Shown: positions 7,897 through 19,106 of the stretch, piece after piece
How positions within the stretch are numbered: the first letter of the stretch is position 1
How the letters are laid out: each line of letters opens with the position of its first letter
NCBI RefSeq assembly: GCF_002954705.1
Contig: NZ_MSCO01000002.1
Location: 146,931-210,930, forward strand
Length of the DNA: 64,000 nt
DNA from: Aliivibrio sifiae
GTDB taxonomy: Bacteria; Pseudomonadota; Gammaproteobacteria; Enterobacterales; Vibrionaceae
Direction: 5' to 3'
Notes under the pieces: generated by a model
The model's database searches: none
The model's input: only the letters and a program-made list of their open reading frames with translations
Told to the model about the DNA's origin: nothing
Position numbers and translations under genes: made by a program

Positions 7897-9669
7897 ATGG
7901 AACTCAATACTCTGATTGTAGGTATCTATTTCTTATTCTTAATTGCAATAGGTTGGATGTTTAGAAAGTTTACAAGTACAACAAGTGATTATTTCCGTGG
8001 TGGCGGTAATATGCTGTGGTGGATGGTTGGTGCGACAGCCTTCATGACTCAGTTCAGTGCATGGACATTTACGGGTGCTGCGGGTAAGGCCTATAACGAT
8101 GGTTTTGCCGTTGCCGTTATTTTCATTGCTAACGCCTTCGGCTACTTCATGAATTATGCGTATTTTGCGCCTAAATTTCGCCAACTTCGAGTTGTAACGG
8201 TTATCGAAGCCATTCGCATGCGCTTTGGTGCAACCAATGAACAAGTATTCACTTGGTCTTCAATGCCTAATAGCGTTGTATCTGCAGGTGTATGGCTAAA
8301 TGCATTGGCCATTATCGCATCGGGTATTTTCGGTTTTGATATGAATATGACGATCTGGGTTACTGGACTCGTGGTATTAGCAATGTCGGTAACTGGTGGT
8401 TCCTGGGCAGTAATTGCATCAGACTTTATGCAAATGGTTATCATTATGGCGGTAACAATAACTTGTGCTGTCGTGGCTGTCGTTCAAGCCGGTGGTGTTG
8501 GCGAAATAGTAAATAATTTCCCTGTACAAGAAGGTGGTTCATTCCTTTGGGGGAACAATATTAACTACTTAAGCATCTTTACTATTTGGGCGTTTTTTAT
8601 CTTTGTTAAGCAATTCTCTATTACTAATAACATGCTTAACTCTTACCGTTACCTAGCGGCAAAAGATTCTAAAAACGCGAAAAAAGCAGCACTGTTAGCG
8701 TGTGTGTTAATGCTAGGTGGTGTATTTATCTGGTTCATTCCTTCTTGGTACATTGCTGGTCAAGGTGTTGATTTAGCTGCCGCTTATCCAGAAGCGGGTA
8801 AAAAAGCAGGTGATTTTGCTTACCTATACTTTGTAGAGAAATACATGCCAGCAGGTATGGTTGGTCTACTCGTTGCCGCAATGTTTGCTGCAACAATGTC
8901 TTCAATGGATTCTGGCCTTAACCGTAACTCAGGCATTTTTGTTAAGAACTTCTACGAACCAATCGTTCGTAAAGGTCAAGCGTCTGAGAAAGAGCTTGTA
9001 ACCGTTTCTAAGATCACTTCAGCGATATTTGGTTTTGCAATCATCCTTATCGCACAGTTTATCAACTCACTGAAAGGCTTAAGCCTGTTTGATACGATGA
9101 TGTACGTTGGTGCGTTAATCGGTTTCCCAATGACGATTCCTGCATTCCTTGGCTTCTTCATTAAGAAAACACCAGATTGGGCAGGTTGGGGTACACTAGT
9201 TGTCGGTGGTATTGTCTCTTATGTCGTTGGTTTTGTTATCAATGCTGAGATGGTTTCAGCCGTATTCGGTCTTGATGCACTAACCGGTCGTGAATGGTCT
9301 GATGTTAAGGTGGCGATTGGCTTAATTGCTCATATTGCACTAACGGGTGGTTTCTTTATGTTATCAACGTTGTTCTATAAGCCGCTAACAGAAAAGCGTC
9401 AAACAGATGTCGACAAGTTCTTTGGCAATCTATCTACTCCGTTAGTCGCTGAATCAGCAGAGCAGAAAATACTGGATAACAAACAGCGTCAAATGCTAGG
9501 TAAATTAATCGCAGTGGCTGGTGTGGGTATCATGCTTATGGCGTTACTAACTAACCCTATGTGGGGACGATTAGTCTTTATCTTATGTGGTGTGATTGTT
9601 GGTGGTGTCGGTGTCCTACTGGTTAAAGCCGTTGATGATAAAGTAGAACAGCAAGTAGTTACTGAATAG
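7897..9669 (+). CDS. Sodium/solute symporter, SSS family (copy 1)
   Basis: This 590-residue inner-membrane transporter of the SSS/SGLT type has about 14 hydrophobic segments, an N-terminal FTSTTSDYFRGGGNMLWWMVG motif region and the family stretch FAATMSSMDSGLNRNSGIF (about 329-347), which contains the Na+-site Ser residues. A hydrophilic loop (about 500-535) precedes the last two helices. The ribosome site AAAAAGG sits eight bases before ATG. It sits opposite a polyuronate lyase and porin, and related SSS proteins in vibrios import oligo-uronates or monomeric unsaturated uronate, so an acidic sugar is the likeliest cargo (inference). A near-identical paralogue follows 438 bp downstream. Confidence 0.9.
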   Translation: MELNTLIVGIYFLFLIAIGWMFRKFTSTTSDYFRGGGNMLWWMVGATAFMTQFSAWTFTGAAGKAYNDGFAVAVIFIANAFGYFMNYAYFAPKFRQLRVVTVIEAIRMRFGATNEQVFTWSSMPNSVVSAGVWLNALAIIASGIFGFDMNMTIWVTGLVVLAMSVTGGSWAVIASDFMQMVIIMAVTITCAVVAVVQAGGVGEIVNNFPVQEGGSFLWGNNINYLSIFTIWAFFIFVKQFSITNNMLNSYRYLAAKDSKNAKKAALLACVLMLGGVFIWFIPSWYIAGQGVDLAAAYPEAGKKAGDFAYLYFVEKYMPAGMVGLLVAAMFAATMSSMDSGLNRNSGIFVKNFYEPIVRKGQASEKELVTVSKITSAIFGFAIILIAQFINSLKGLSLFDTMMYVGALIGFPMTIPAFLGFFIKKTPDWAGWGTLVVGGIVSYVVGFVINAEMVSAVFGLDALTGREWSDVKVAIGLIAHIALTGGFFMLSTLFYKPLTEKRQTDVDKFFGNLSTPLVAESAEQKILDNKQRQMLGKLIAVAGVGIMLMALLTNPMWGRLVFILCGVIVGGVGVLLVKAVDDKVEQQVVTE

Positions 9670-9698
9670 CTATTCTTTTTAATCAAAAGTAAATACAA

Positions 9699-9733
9699 AA
9701 CCAATCGTGCATTATGTACGGTTGGTTTTTTAT
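9699..9733 (+). terminator. Terminator after symporter 1
   Basis: AACCAATCGT pairs with ACGGTTGGTT (one G-T pair), followed by TTTTTATT. The sequence is almost the same as the terminator of symporter 2, so it was duplicated with the gene. Confidence 0.8.
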
Positions 9734-9966
9734 TAGCTCAATCTTTATCGTTCAACTTTAATTTATACTACAAAATAGATTGTTTTTTATTGTTTAAATG
9801 ATATTCCCTTCATTTTAAAGTGATGATTACTCATCATATTCTCGCCTATATCTATTTTTTTTATGATTCTTATTTTTTATTTCCACTTTCATTTCAGTTT
9901 CTTAATGGTTTTTTTACCGCAATCTACTCCTTTTTTTAATTTTGTCATTATGTTTGTTTATGATTT

Positions 9967-9982
9967 TGTGAATAGTATCACT
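9967..9982 (+). promoter_or_regulatory. CRP site upstream of symporter 2
   Basis: TGTGA-ATAGTA-TCACT is a near-consensus CRP box, about 100 bp before the predicted transcription start. Confidence 0.65.
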
Positions 9983-10034
9983 TGTCTGATTATGTAAGTT
10001 TCAATTTAGCAATTACCATCACCCTTTTGAGTTA

Positions 10035-10045
10035 TTGTAGTACAA
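10035..10045. promoter_or_regulatory. FadR-class operator TTGTAGTACAA before symporter 2
   Basis: A perfect palindrome with the same arms as the symporter 1 operator but a different central base. It overlaps the -35 position of the promoter whose -10 is TATAAT at 10063-10068. Confidence 0.6.
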
Positions 10046-10107
10046 ATGTTTTTATTGCTATCTATAATCAGCTTCAATAAAAACATAATTACAAAAAGGT
10101 CAAAAAG

Positions 10108-11868
10108 ATGGAACTTAATACTCTTATCGTAGGTGTCTATTTCTTATTCTTAATTGCAATAGGTTGGATGTTTAGAAAATTTACAAGTACAACGAGTGAC
10201 TATTTCCGCGGGGGCGGCAATATGCTGTGGTGGATGGTTGGTGCAACTGCATTTATGACGCAGTTCAGTGCTTGGACATTTACCGGTGCAGCAGGTAAAG
10301 CGTTTACTGATGGTTTTGCGGTAGCAATTATTTTTATTGCGAATGCATTTGGTTATTTGATGAACTATTTATACTTTGCGCCTAAATTCCGTCAACTTCG
10401 CGTTGTGACGGTAATCGAGGCAATTCGTATGCGTTTTGGTAAAGTGAATGAGCAAGTGTTTACTTGGTCTGGTATGCCAAACAGCCTGATCTCGGCAGGA
10501 ATATGGTTGAATGGACTTGCAATTATTGCATCTGGAATTTTTGGTTTCGATATGACAACAACAATTATCTTAACAGGGTTAGTTGTATTGGTTATGTCGG
10601 TTACGGGTGGTTCATGGGCCGTTATTGCCTCTGACTTTATGCAGATGGTTATTATTATGGCAGTAACTGTTACTTGTGCGGTTGTTGCGGTTTATCACGG
10701 TGGTGGTGTAACCAATATTGTTCATAACTTTCCAACGGATTCGTTTATTACTGGTGGTAACTTAAATTATCTGAGTATTTTCGGTATTTGGGCGGTATTC
10801 ATTTTCTTAAAGCAGTTCAGTATCAATAATAACATGCTGAACTCGTACCGTTATCTTGCGGCGAAAGACTCTAATAATGCTCGTAAAGCGGCGTTACTTG
10901 CTTGTATTTTAATGTCTATTGGCCCTGTCATTTGGTTTATGCCTAGCTGGTTTATTGCAGGGCAAGGTGTTGATCTTGTTGCTCAATATCCAGAGGCAGG
11001 AAGTAAAGCGGCTGATTTTGCTTACCTTTACTTTGTTGAAGAATACATGCCTGTTGGTATGGTTGGTTTACTTATTGCAGCAATGTTTGCGGCAACGATG
11101 TCTTCAATGGATTCTGGTCTTAACCGTAACTCTGGTATTTTTGTTAAAAACTTTTATGAAATCATTCTTCGACCTCAAGCTTCTGAAAAAGAATTGGTAT
11201 TAGTTTCAAAAATATCATCAACAGTATTTGGCTTGGTTATTATTCTGGTTGCGTTATTTATTAACTCACTAAAAGAACTGAGTTTGTTTGATACCATGAT
11301 GTATGTAGGAGCGTTAATTGGGTTCCCAATGACTATTCCTGCTTTCCTTGGCTTCTTTATTCGAAGAACCCCTGATTGGGCAGGATGGGGAACATTAGTT
11401 GTTGGTGGTATTGTTTCTTACTTCGTTGGTTTTGTTATTACAGCAGAGATGGTGCAAAACTTATTTGGATTGAATGAATTAACAAGTCGTGAATGGGCTG
11501 ATTTAAAAGTGGCAGTCGGCCTGATTGCTCATATGGTGTTTACTGGCGGGTTCTTCTTGTTATCAACGTTGTTCTATAAACCGTTAGCGGCTCATAGAGA
11601 AAAAGACGTCGATAAGTTTTTTGAAAACCTAGCGACACCATTGGTTTCTGAGAGTACAGAGCAGAAGATATTAGATAATAAACAACGTCGTATGCTTGGT
11701 TCATTAATTGCTGTGGCGGGTATAGGTGTGATGGCAATGTTTACACTACCAAACCCACTATGGGGACGCATGGTGTTTGTCTTCTGTGGTTTGATTGTCT
11801 TTGGTGTTGGTCTATTGTTGGTTAAAGCGGTAGATGACAAGTTAGAAAAACAGGTTGTTGCAGAATAA
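10108..11868 (+). CDS. Sodium/solute symporter, SSS family (copy 2)
   Basis: This 586-residue paralogue of the preceding symporter is almost unchanged over the first 60 residues and highly similar throughout. It has the same helix pattern and the same FAATMSSMDSGLNRNSGIF block. Differences cluster in the loop after about residue 200 and at the periplasmic face (for example EIILRPQ replaces EPIVRKGQ). It has its own promoter, operator and terminator, each the homologue of the copy 1 element, so the unit duplicated as a complete transcription unit. Codon choice has drifted at silent positions, which indicates an old rather than recent duplication. A split in substrate range (for example two chain lengths or epimers) is plausible but not shown. 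Confidence 0.9.
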   Translation: MELNTLIVGVYFLFLIAIGWMFRKFTSTTSDYFRGGGNMLWWMVGATAFMTQFSAWTFTGAAGKAFTDGFAVAIIFIANAFGYLMNYLYFAPKFRQLRVVTVIEAIRMRFGKVNEQVFTWSGMPNSLISAGIWLNGLAIIASGIFGFDMTTTIILTGLVVLVMSVTGGSWAVIASDFMQMVIIMAVTVTCAVVAVYHGGGVTNIVHNFPTDSFITGGNLNYLSIFGIWAVFIFLKQFSINNNMLNSYRYLAAKDSNNARKAALLACILMSIGPVIWFMPSWFIAGQGVDLVAQYPEAGSKAADFAYLYFVEEYMPVGMVGLLIAAMFAATMSSMDSGLNRNSGIFVKNFYEIILRPQASEKELVLVSKISSTVFGLVIILVALFINSLKELSLFDTMMYVGALIGFPMTIPAFLGFFIRRTPDWAGWGTLVVGGIVSYFVGFVITAEMVQNLFGLNELTSREWADLKVAVGLIAHMVFTGGFFLLSTLFYKPLAAHREKDVDKFFENLATPLVSESTEQKILDNKQRRMLGSLIAVAGIGVMAMFTLPNPLWGRMVFVFCGLIVFGVGLLLVKAVDDKLEKQVVAE

Positions 11869-11890
11869 ATTTTCTTTTTAATTAAATAAA

Positions 11891-11930
11891 AAAACCAATC
11901 GTACATTATGTGCGATTGGTTTTTCTTTAT
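11891..11930. terminator. Terminator after symporter 2, convergent with mneA
   Basis: AAACCAATCGT and GCGATTGGTTTTT form a strong stem with a T-run on the plus strand and an A-run on the other side, so it can act in both directions. Confidence 0.8.
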
Positions 11931-11953
11931 GACTTACTTTGATGCCTAACTAG

Positions 11954-12523
11954 CTACATCCCAAAGAAAGTTCCAACGGCCAACCCTAAAAAAATCACCG
12001 CAGTTATACGACGAATTAAGGTTAGCTGTAATTTATCCGCAGAGAATTTTCCAATTAATACGACCGGAACATTTGCCAGTAACATACCTACTGTTGTACC
12101 TAAAATAACCCAACTCAGAGCATCTGAATATTGAGCGCTTAGGATAGACGTTGCGATTTGAGTTTTATCTCCAATCTCGGCAATGAAAAAGGCAATGAAG
12201 CTAGCAACAAAAGGGCCTCTGCTTGAGATGGTTTCATCGTCATCTAATTTGTCAGGAATCAACACCCAACCAGCCATTGCCACAAAACTAACAATGAGAG
12301 CCCACTTTAAGGTTTCAGGGGTTAAAAAATCAGCGACAACCACGCCTAAATATGCCGCTAAAGCATGATTTAAAATAGTCGCAAAAAAGATCGCGGCAAT
12401 AATAGGGATTGGTTTTCGGTATCTACTGGCAAGCAGCAAAGAGAGAAGCTGGGTTTTATCACCGATTTCAGCTAGTGCGACGGTGGTTATTGATATTGCT
12501 AATACACTCACGACATTACTCAC
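11954..12523 (-). CDS. mneA: MneA-type manganese exporter (TMEM165/GDT1, UPF0016 family)
   Basis: This 189-residue inner-membrane protein is built of two homologous halves, each carrying the family signature EIGDKTQ (residues about 20-26 and 116-122) that binds the cation. Six hydrophobic segments are visible. The family exports Mn2+; in Vibrio cholerae the orthologue MneA protects against manganese. Translation starts at GTG (12523): the only nearby ATG is out of frame and closes at once, and the ribosome site is poor, as often occurs in riboswitch-controlled genes. A yybP-ykoY-type leader lies directly upstream, which strongly supports manganese as the cargo. Confidence 0.9.
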   Translation of the reverse strand: MSNVVSVLAISITTVALAEIGDKTQLLSLLLASRYRKPIPIIAAIFFATILNHALAAYLGVVVADFLTPETLKWALIVSFVAMAGWVLIPDKLDDDETISSRGPFVASFIAFFIAEIGDKTQIATSILSAQYSDALSWVILGTTVGMLLANVPVVLIGKFSADKLQLTLIRRITAVIFLGLAVGTFFGM

Positions 12524-12554
12524 TTGGGCGGGATTATAATTATAAGATCAATAG

Positions 12555-12730
12555 AAAAACCTCACGCCCACCCAATGGTCGTGATGTTAATCTAAGGTCT
12601 TGCCGAACAAGCTGCTCAGGCTTGTCTCGCACACCATGGTGATTTTGCACCAATTATGTTGATGTACGAACTCTCTGTTTATTTTTGATTATTAAAACGA
12701 GAAAGCGGGCTACTCCCCAAAGAGTAAGGG
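12555..12730 (-). ncRNA. yybP-ykoY manganese riboswitch
   Basis: On the minus strand the leader of mneA carries the two conserved signatures of this class: TTTGGGGAGTAGCC near 12700-12723 at the 5' side and CGGCAAGACCTTA near 12593-12605 at the 3' side, about 110 bases apart, with hairpins between. It ends in a stem (TCACG...CGTGA) followed by GGTTTTTCT, a likely expression platform. Mn2+ binding would switch on the exporter. Recognition is from consensus; exact ends are approximate. Confidence 0.85.
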
Positions 12731-12855
12731 TGTGATAATAGGGGAATCATCACTCAGGTTCAAGTCAGGGTATTGTTAGGAAATGTGAATGCTGTGATTT
12801 TCAGACTTAATTACTGATATTTTACGCATCTATTTACTCTGGTTCGTATTATAAT

Positions 12856-12868
12856 TTGTGTTACACAA
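12856..12868. promoter_or_regulatory. LysR-type palindrome before the LysR gene
   Basis: TTGTG-TTA-CACAA is a perfect 13-bp palindrome of T-N11-A form, 21 bp before the ATG and just after a TATAAT (12849-12854). It is well placed for autoregulation. Confidence 0.45.
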
Positions 12869-12889
12869 TCGCTTTATTCATCAGGTATT

Positions 12890-13816
12890 ATGGATCTTAT
12901 ACAACTCTCTCGTATTAACTTTAAACAACTAACGGCTTTACACGTCATGCTATCTACTCATAGCGTTACGAAAAGTGCTGAAGTGTTGTGTATGAGTCCA
13001 TCAAGTGTGAGTAAAACATTATCCCAATTACGTATTTTATTGGGTGATGAGCTGTTTTATCGAGATGGAACTCAGCTTATCCCTACACCATACGCACTAA
13101 AAATTGGTTCAACCGTCCATCAAATTCTTAATAATATGAATGGATTACTAAACCAATCGATTTTTGAACCTCAGGCGTTTTCGGGTAAATTTTCTCTTTC
13201 TATGCGAGAGAGTACCTTTGAAATATTCTCTTATATCATTAGTGATATTTTATCTACTCAAGCCCCTAATTCTCATATTGAAATTCACTCTAAAGAGCAA
13301 TTAGGGTTTGATGCTTTATTAAATGGTCAGGTTGATGTCATTTTGTTGCCTCATGATAGAAGTCAGCCTCCAACGACAGAAAAGCAATTAGTGTGGGAAA
13401 CCGTACTTGATGATGAGATGGTTTGTTTAATGGGCGCGGATCATCCGTTAGTTGATAAAGAATTAACCGTTGAAGACTATTTAGCATACAAGCACGTAGG
13501 TATTTTTGATAAGGAATTAAATGTGCCTTATTTTGAACAATGCTTAAGTCAACAATTTACACCGAGAGAGGTTGTGATTTCAGTGGCTGATTTTGGTAGT
13601 GCAGCGATTCTTTGTCATCAAACTGAATTTTTATTTACTTGTTCTAAAAGATGGGCTGAAACGGCAAAGCAAGCTCAAGGATTGGTTATTAAAGTGTTAC
13701 CTTTTGATTATGGTCAGGTTGCTTATAGCATGGTTTATAACAAATTAAGTTTGAATGATCAGTCGCTAAATTGGTTATGTGAGCGTATGAAAAAGCCAAA
13801 TAATGTTACTATCTAA
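12890..13816 (+). CDS. LysR-family transcriptional regulator
   Basis: This 308-residue protein has an N-terminal winged helix (about 12-70; helix-turn-helix around SVTKSAEVLCMSPSSVSKTLS) and a two-lobed effector domain (about 95-300) typical of LysR proteins. The start is ATG at 12890 after CAGGT. Divergent from it is the mneA leader and immediately downstream is a methyltransferase, neither of which is an obvious target. A palindromic T-N11-A site overlies its own promoter. The effector is unknown. Confidence 0.85.
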   Translation: MDLIQLSRINFKQLTALHVMLSTHSVTKSAEVLCMSPSSVSKTLSQLRILLGDELFYRDGTQLIPTPYALKIGSTVHQILNNMNGLLNQSIFEPQAFSGKFSLSMRESTFEIFSYIISDILSTQAPNSHIEIHSKEQLGFDALLNGQVDVILLPHDRSQPPTTEKQLVWETVLDDEMVCLMGADHPLVDKELTVEDYLAYKHVGIFDKELNVPYFEQCLSQQFTPREVVISVADFGSAAILCHQTEFLFTCSKRWAETAKQAQGLVIKVLPFDYGQVAYSMVYNKLSLNDQSLNWLCERMKKPNNVTI

Positions 13817-13877
13817 TCCTCACTCAATATGAGCATTACCATTACTATTTTTAGACGTCATTTATCAAGGTATTTAA

Positions 13878-14642
13878 ATGGATTTCATAAAAGAAAAGAT
13901 AACAGCTGAGCATTCTCTAGAACGAATTTACCCAAAACAGCTGAATCAAGATGAAAAAAGTCATCAAGATGTATTAGATATTCATTTAGAACGCTATGAT
14001 TTTGCTTCAAAGCAATTATGTGGAACTCATATTTTAGATATTGCTTGTGGTTGTGGATATGGCACGGCTTTAATGGCAGAGGCTCATCCCGATAAACAAT
14101 TTGTAGGCGTAGATGTTGATCCTCTAGCAGTCGAGTACGCGAGAGAGCATTATCAATCGGATAACTTACGCTATGAATGCGGTAATGGGATGGATTTTCA
14201 AATATCACTTAATGATGGTGGATACCAGCAGTTTGACACTATTATTAGCTTAGAAACGATTGAGCATGTACCTGAACCTCAAAAAATGGTTACTCATTTA
14301 TTAACTCAACTGAGTAAAGAAGGGATTATGATTGCGTCTGTCCCGACAACACCAACGGTTGATGGTAATCCGCATCATTTACATGATTTCACGGTTGCCT
14401 CTTTTTGCCGTTTGTTTTCACAATCAAATTATCAGCCGAATGAAACTTTTGAACAGATCCAATATTGGGAATTTAAAGGGTTGTTTTCGAAAAAAGAATC
14501 GAAAGAAAACCGCTCTCAAGGCGTGGGGCGAAATATCGTTAAACACTATGTTAAAAAGCCAAGTGCGCTGTTCTTTAGAGTGCATTCGATATTAACGAAA
14601 GGGCTAAACAATCGTTATCTCACCGCTGTTTTTTCTAAATAA
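13878..14642 (+). CDS. Class I SAM-dependent methyltransferase
   Basis: This 254-residue cytoplasmic enzyme has the Rossmann SAM site ILDIACGCGYGTALMA (about 50-65), the acidic end of strand 2 (GVDVDPLAVEYA) and the post-I motif SLETIEHVPEP. The N-terminus is charged, without a signal or membrane helix. The substrate cannot be told: the fold serves small molecules, proteins and sugars alike. It lies 61 bases after the LysR gene and before a strong bidirectional terminator, so the two may share a transcript. The H-x-HD-F region (PHHLHDFTVASF) resembles methyltransferases that act in cell-surface sugar pathways, but this is only a hint. Confidence 0.75.
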   Translation: MDFIKEKITAEHSLERIYPKQLNQDEKSHQDVLDIHLERYDFASKQLCGTHILDIACGCGYGTALMAEAHPDKQFVGVDVDPLAVEYAREHYQSDNLRYECGNGMDFQISLNDGGYQQFDTIISLETIEHVPEPQKMVTHLLTQLSKEGIMIASVPTTPTVDGNPHHLHDFTVASFCRLFSQSNYQPNETFEQIQYWEFKGLFSKKESKENRSQGVGRNIVKHYVKKPSALFFRVHSILTKGLNNRYLTAVFSK

Positions 14643-14649
14643 AGAATAA

Positions 14650-14690
14650 AAAAATAGCCAACCTCTGGAGGAAGAGGTTGGCTATTTATT
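14650..14690. terminator. Strong bidirectional terminator
   Basis: AAATAGCCAACCTCT and AGAGGTTGGCTATTT form a perfect 15-bp stem around six bases, with an A-run on one side and T-rich sequence on the other. It separates the convergent methyltransferase and phospho-glucosidase genes. Confidence 0.9.
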
Positions 14691-14702
14691 ATTAGGATTC
14701 TT

Positions 14703-17671
<2,969 letters not shown>

Positions 17672-17783
17672 GCTTAACTCCAAGTTTACTTTCCATGTGT
17701 GAGAACAGACGAATGAATCATTGATTAAATAACCAACAGAGTACTCATCGCTCGCCTTGTTATTGTTTTGTTTTTGTCAGAAT

Positions 17784-18398
17784 TTAATTATTTACGTCTT
17801 TTACTAGCTGAGTTAAACCTTTCCAATCACCGTTGTTGATCATGGCATTTGGCACCATCCATGTTCCACCACAAGCGACAACAGAGGGTAAAGCAAGATA
17901 ATCAGAAACATTCGTTGGACTAATGCCGCCGGTTGGCATAAAGCTGACAGGATAAACTGCAGATAAAGCTTTTAGCATCGATAGGCCACCAGAAGGTTCC
18001 GCAGGAAAGAATTTGACGGTTTTTAATCCTAAAGACATTGCTTGTTCAACTAAGCTTGGATTATTAACTCCTGGGATAATAGGAATGTTTTTCTCTTGGC
18101 AGTAAGTCACTGTGGTTGGGTTCAAACCTGGACTGACAATGAAATCGGCACCCGCATCGATAGCGTCATCAACTTGTTGGGTTGTTAATACTGTACCTGC
18201 ACCAATCAACAGTGTTGGGTATGCTTCTCTCATTAAACGAATAGATTCAACAGCAGCCTCGGTTCTGAAGGTTATTTCAGCACAAGGTAATCCATTTTCT
18301 ATAAGTACTTTAGCGAGTGGAACTGCATTATTCTTATCTTCAATTGCGATAACTGGAACGATTTTGATTTCTTTTAATTGCTGTTCGATAGTTTGCAT
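17784..18398 (-). CDS. eda: KDPG/KHG aldolase
   Basis: This 204-residue class I aldolase splits 2-keto-3-deoxy-6-phosphogluconate to pyruvate and glyceraldehyde 3-phosphate, the last step of the Entner-Doudoroff pathway. Motifs seen are EITFRT (about 41-46), GAGTVLT (66-72) and the Schiff-base lysine in KFFPAE (about 129). The start is ATG at 18398 after AAGGGAT. It diverges from gntK-edd across a promoter with two GntR-type palindromes. The PTS and GH1 genes follow on the same strand after a 112-bp gap with no clear terminator, so they may receive read-through. Confidence 0.92.
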   Translation of the reverse strand: MQTIEQQLKEIKIVPVIAIEDKNNAVPLAKVLIENGLPCAEITFRTEAAVESIRLMREAYPTLLIGAGTVLTTQQVDDAIDAGADFIVSPGLNPTTVTYCQEKNIPIIPGVNNPSLVEQAMSLGLKTVKFFPAEPSGGLSMLKALSAVYPVSFMPTGGISPTNVSDYLALPSVVACGGTWMVPNAMINNGDWKGLTQLVKDVNN

Positions 18399-18451
18399 TT
18401 TTTATCCCTTAATTGGTCGAAGCTTGAAGAAAATAGTTTCACAAACCTCTA

Positions 18452-18466
18452 AGTTACGGGTAACAT
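18452..18466. promoter_or_regulatory. GntR(LacI)-type operator 1, eda/gntK intergenic
   Basis: GTTAC-GG-GTAAC is a perfect inverted repeat matching the gluconate repressor consensus core (TGTTACC...GTAACA). It abuts operator 2, and together they also create the palindrome GGTAACATGTTACC. Confidence 0.65.
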
Positions 18467-18480
18467 GTTACCAATAACAT
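18465..18480. promoter_or_regulatory. GntR(LacI)-type operator 2, eda/gntK intergenic
   Basis: ATGTTA-CCAA-TAACAT has perfect 6-bp arms and is nearly the E. coli GntR box. It lies between the divergent eda and gntK-edd genes and could control both. Confidence 0.7.
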
Positions 18481-18551
18481 TTGGGAAATAAACTAAATTC
18501 TTCACGATGTTTGAAAAGTGAGATCTAGCTCAAAAAACTTAGGGAGTAAAA

Positions 18552-19106
18552 ATGTCAGGAAAAAGCATCATTATTATGGGTGTCTCAGGCTGTGGTAAAA
18601 GCACGATTGGTGAATTGCTGGCAACACGAATTTCAGCGAAATTTATCGATGGGGATGACTTACACCCAAAATCGAATATTTTAAAAATGTCACGTGGTGA
18701 GCCATTGAGCGATGAAGATCGCTTGCCTTGGTTGGAGCGAGTACGTGATGCGGCATTTAGCATTGAAAGTAAAAACGAAACAGGTGTAATTGTTTGCTCA
18801 TCATTGAAAAAAAGCTATCGCGATAAAATCCGAGAAGGGAATAAAAACGTCAGTTTTGTTTTTCTGGATGGAAGTATTGAGCTTATCTTACAAAGAATGT
18901 CTTCTCGTTCTGGCCATTTCATGAAAGAGAATATGGTAAAGAGTCAGTTTGATATTTTAGAGCGTCCAGTGAGTGAGAAAAGCGTTATTACCATAAATAT
19001 TGATGCGACGCTGAATGACATTATTGAAAAAACAGTTTTAGAATTAGAAAGCCTTTCTCGCTTTAGCAACCTAAGTAATACACAACAAAATAAGGTAGTA
19101 GCATGA
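18552..19106 (+). CDS. gntK: Gluconokinase
   Basis: This 184-residue P-loop kinase phosphorylates D-gluconate to 6-phosphogluconate. The Walker A loop GVSGCGKST is at residues 10-18, followed by DGDDLHPKSN and DEDRLPWL, both hallmark GntK motifs. The ribosome site GGGAGT precedes ATG. It overlaps the start of edd by four bases (ATGA), giving translational coupling, and the pair turns gluconate directly into KDPG for Eda. No gluconate permease gene lies next to it, which is unusual for a gluconate operon; uptake must be encoded elsewhere or by another transporter. Confidence 0.93.
   Translation: MSGKSIIIMGVSGCGKSTIGELLATRISAKFIDGDDLHPKSNILKMSRGEPLSDEDRLPWLERVRDAAFSIESKNETGVIVCSSLKKSYRDKIREGNKNVSFVFLDGSIELILQRMSSRSGHFMKENMVKSQFDILERPVSEKSVITINIDATLNDIIEKTVLELESLSRFSNLSNTQQNKVVA

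Larger units (their letters stand above)
9670..10107. promoter_or_regulatory. Intergenic region between the two symporters
   Basis: It holds the symporter 1 terminator, then about 230 bp of AT-rich sequence with no gene, then the CRP site, operator and -10 of symporter 2. No reading frame is credible here. Confidence 0.6.

Noticed and set aside
8154..8444. Long open frame opposite symporter 1
   Set aside because: It is a composition shadow of the real gene: no ribosome site and no recognisable protein.
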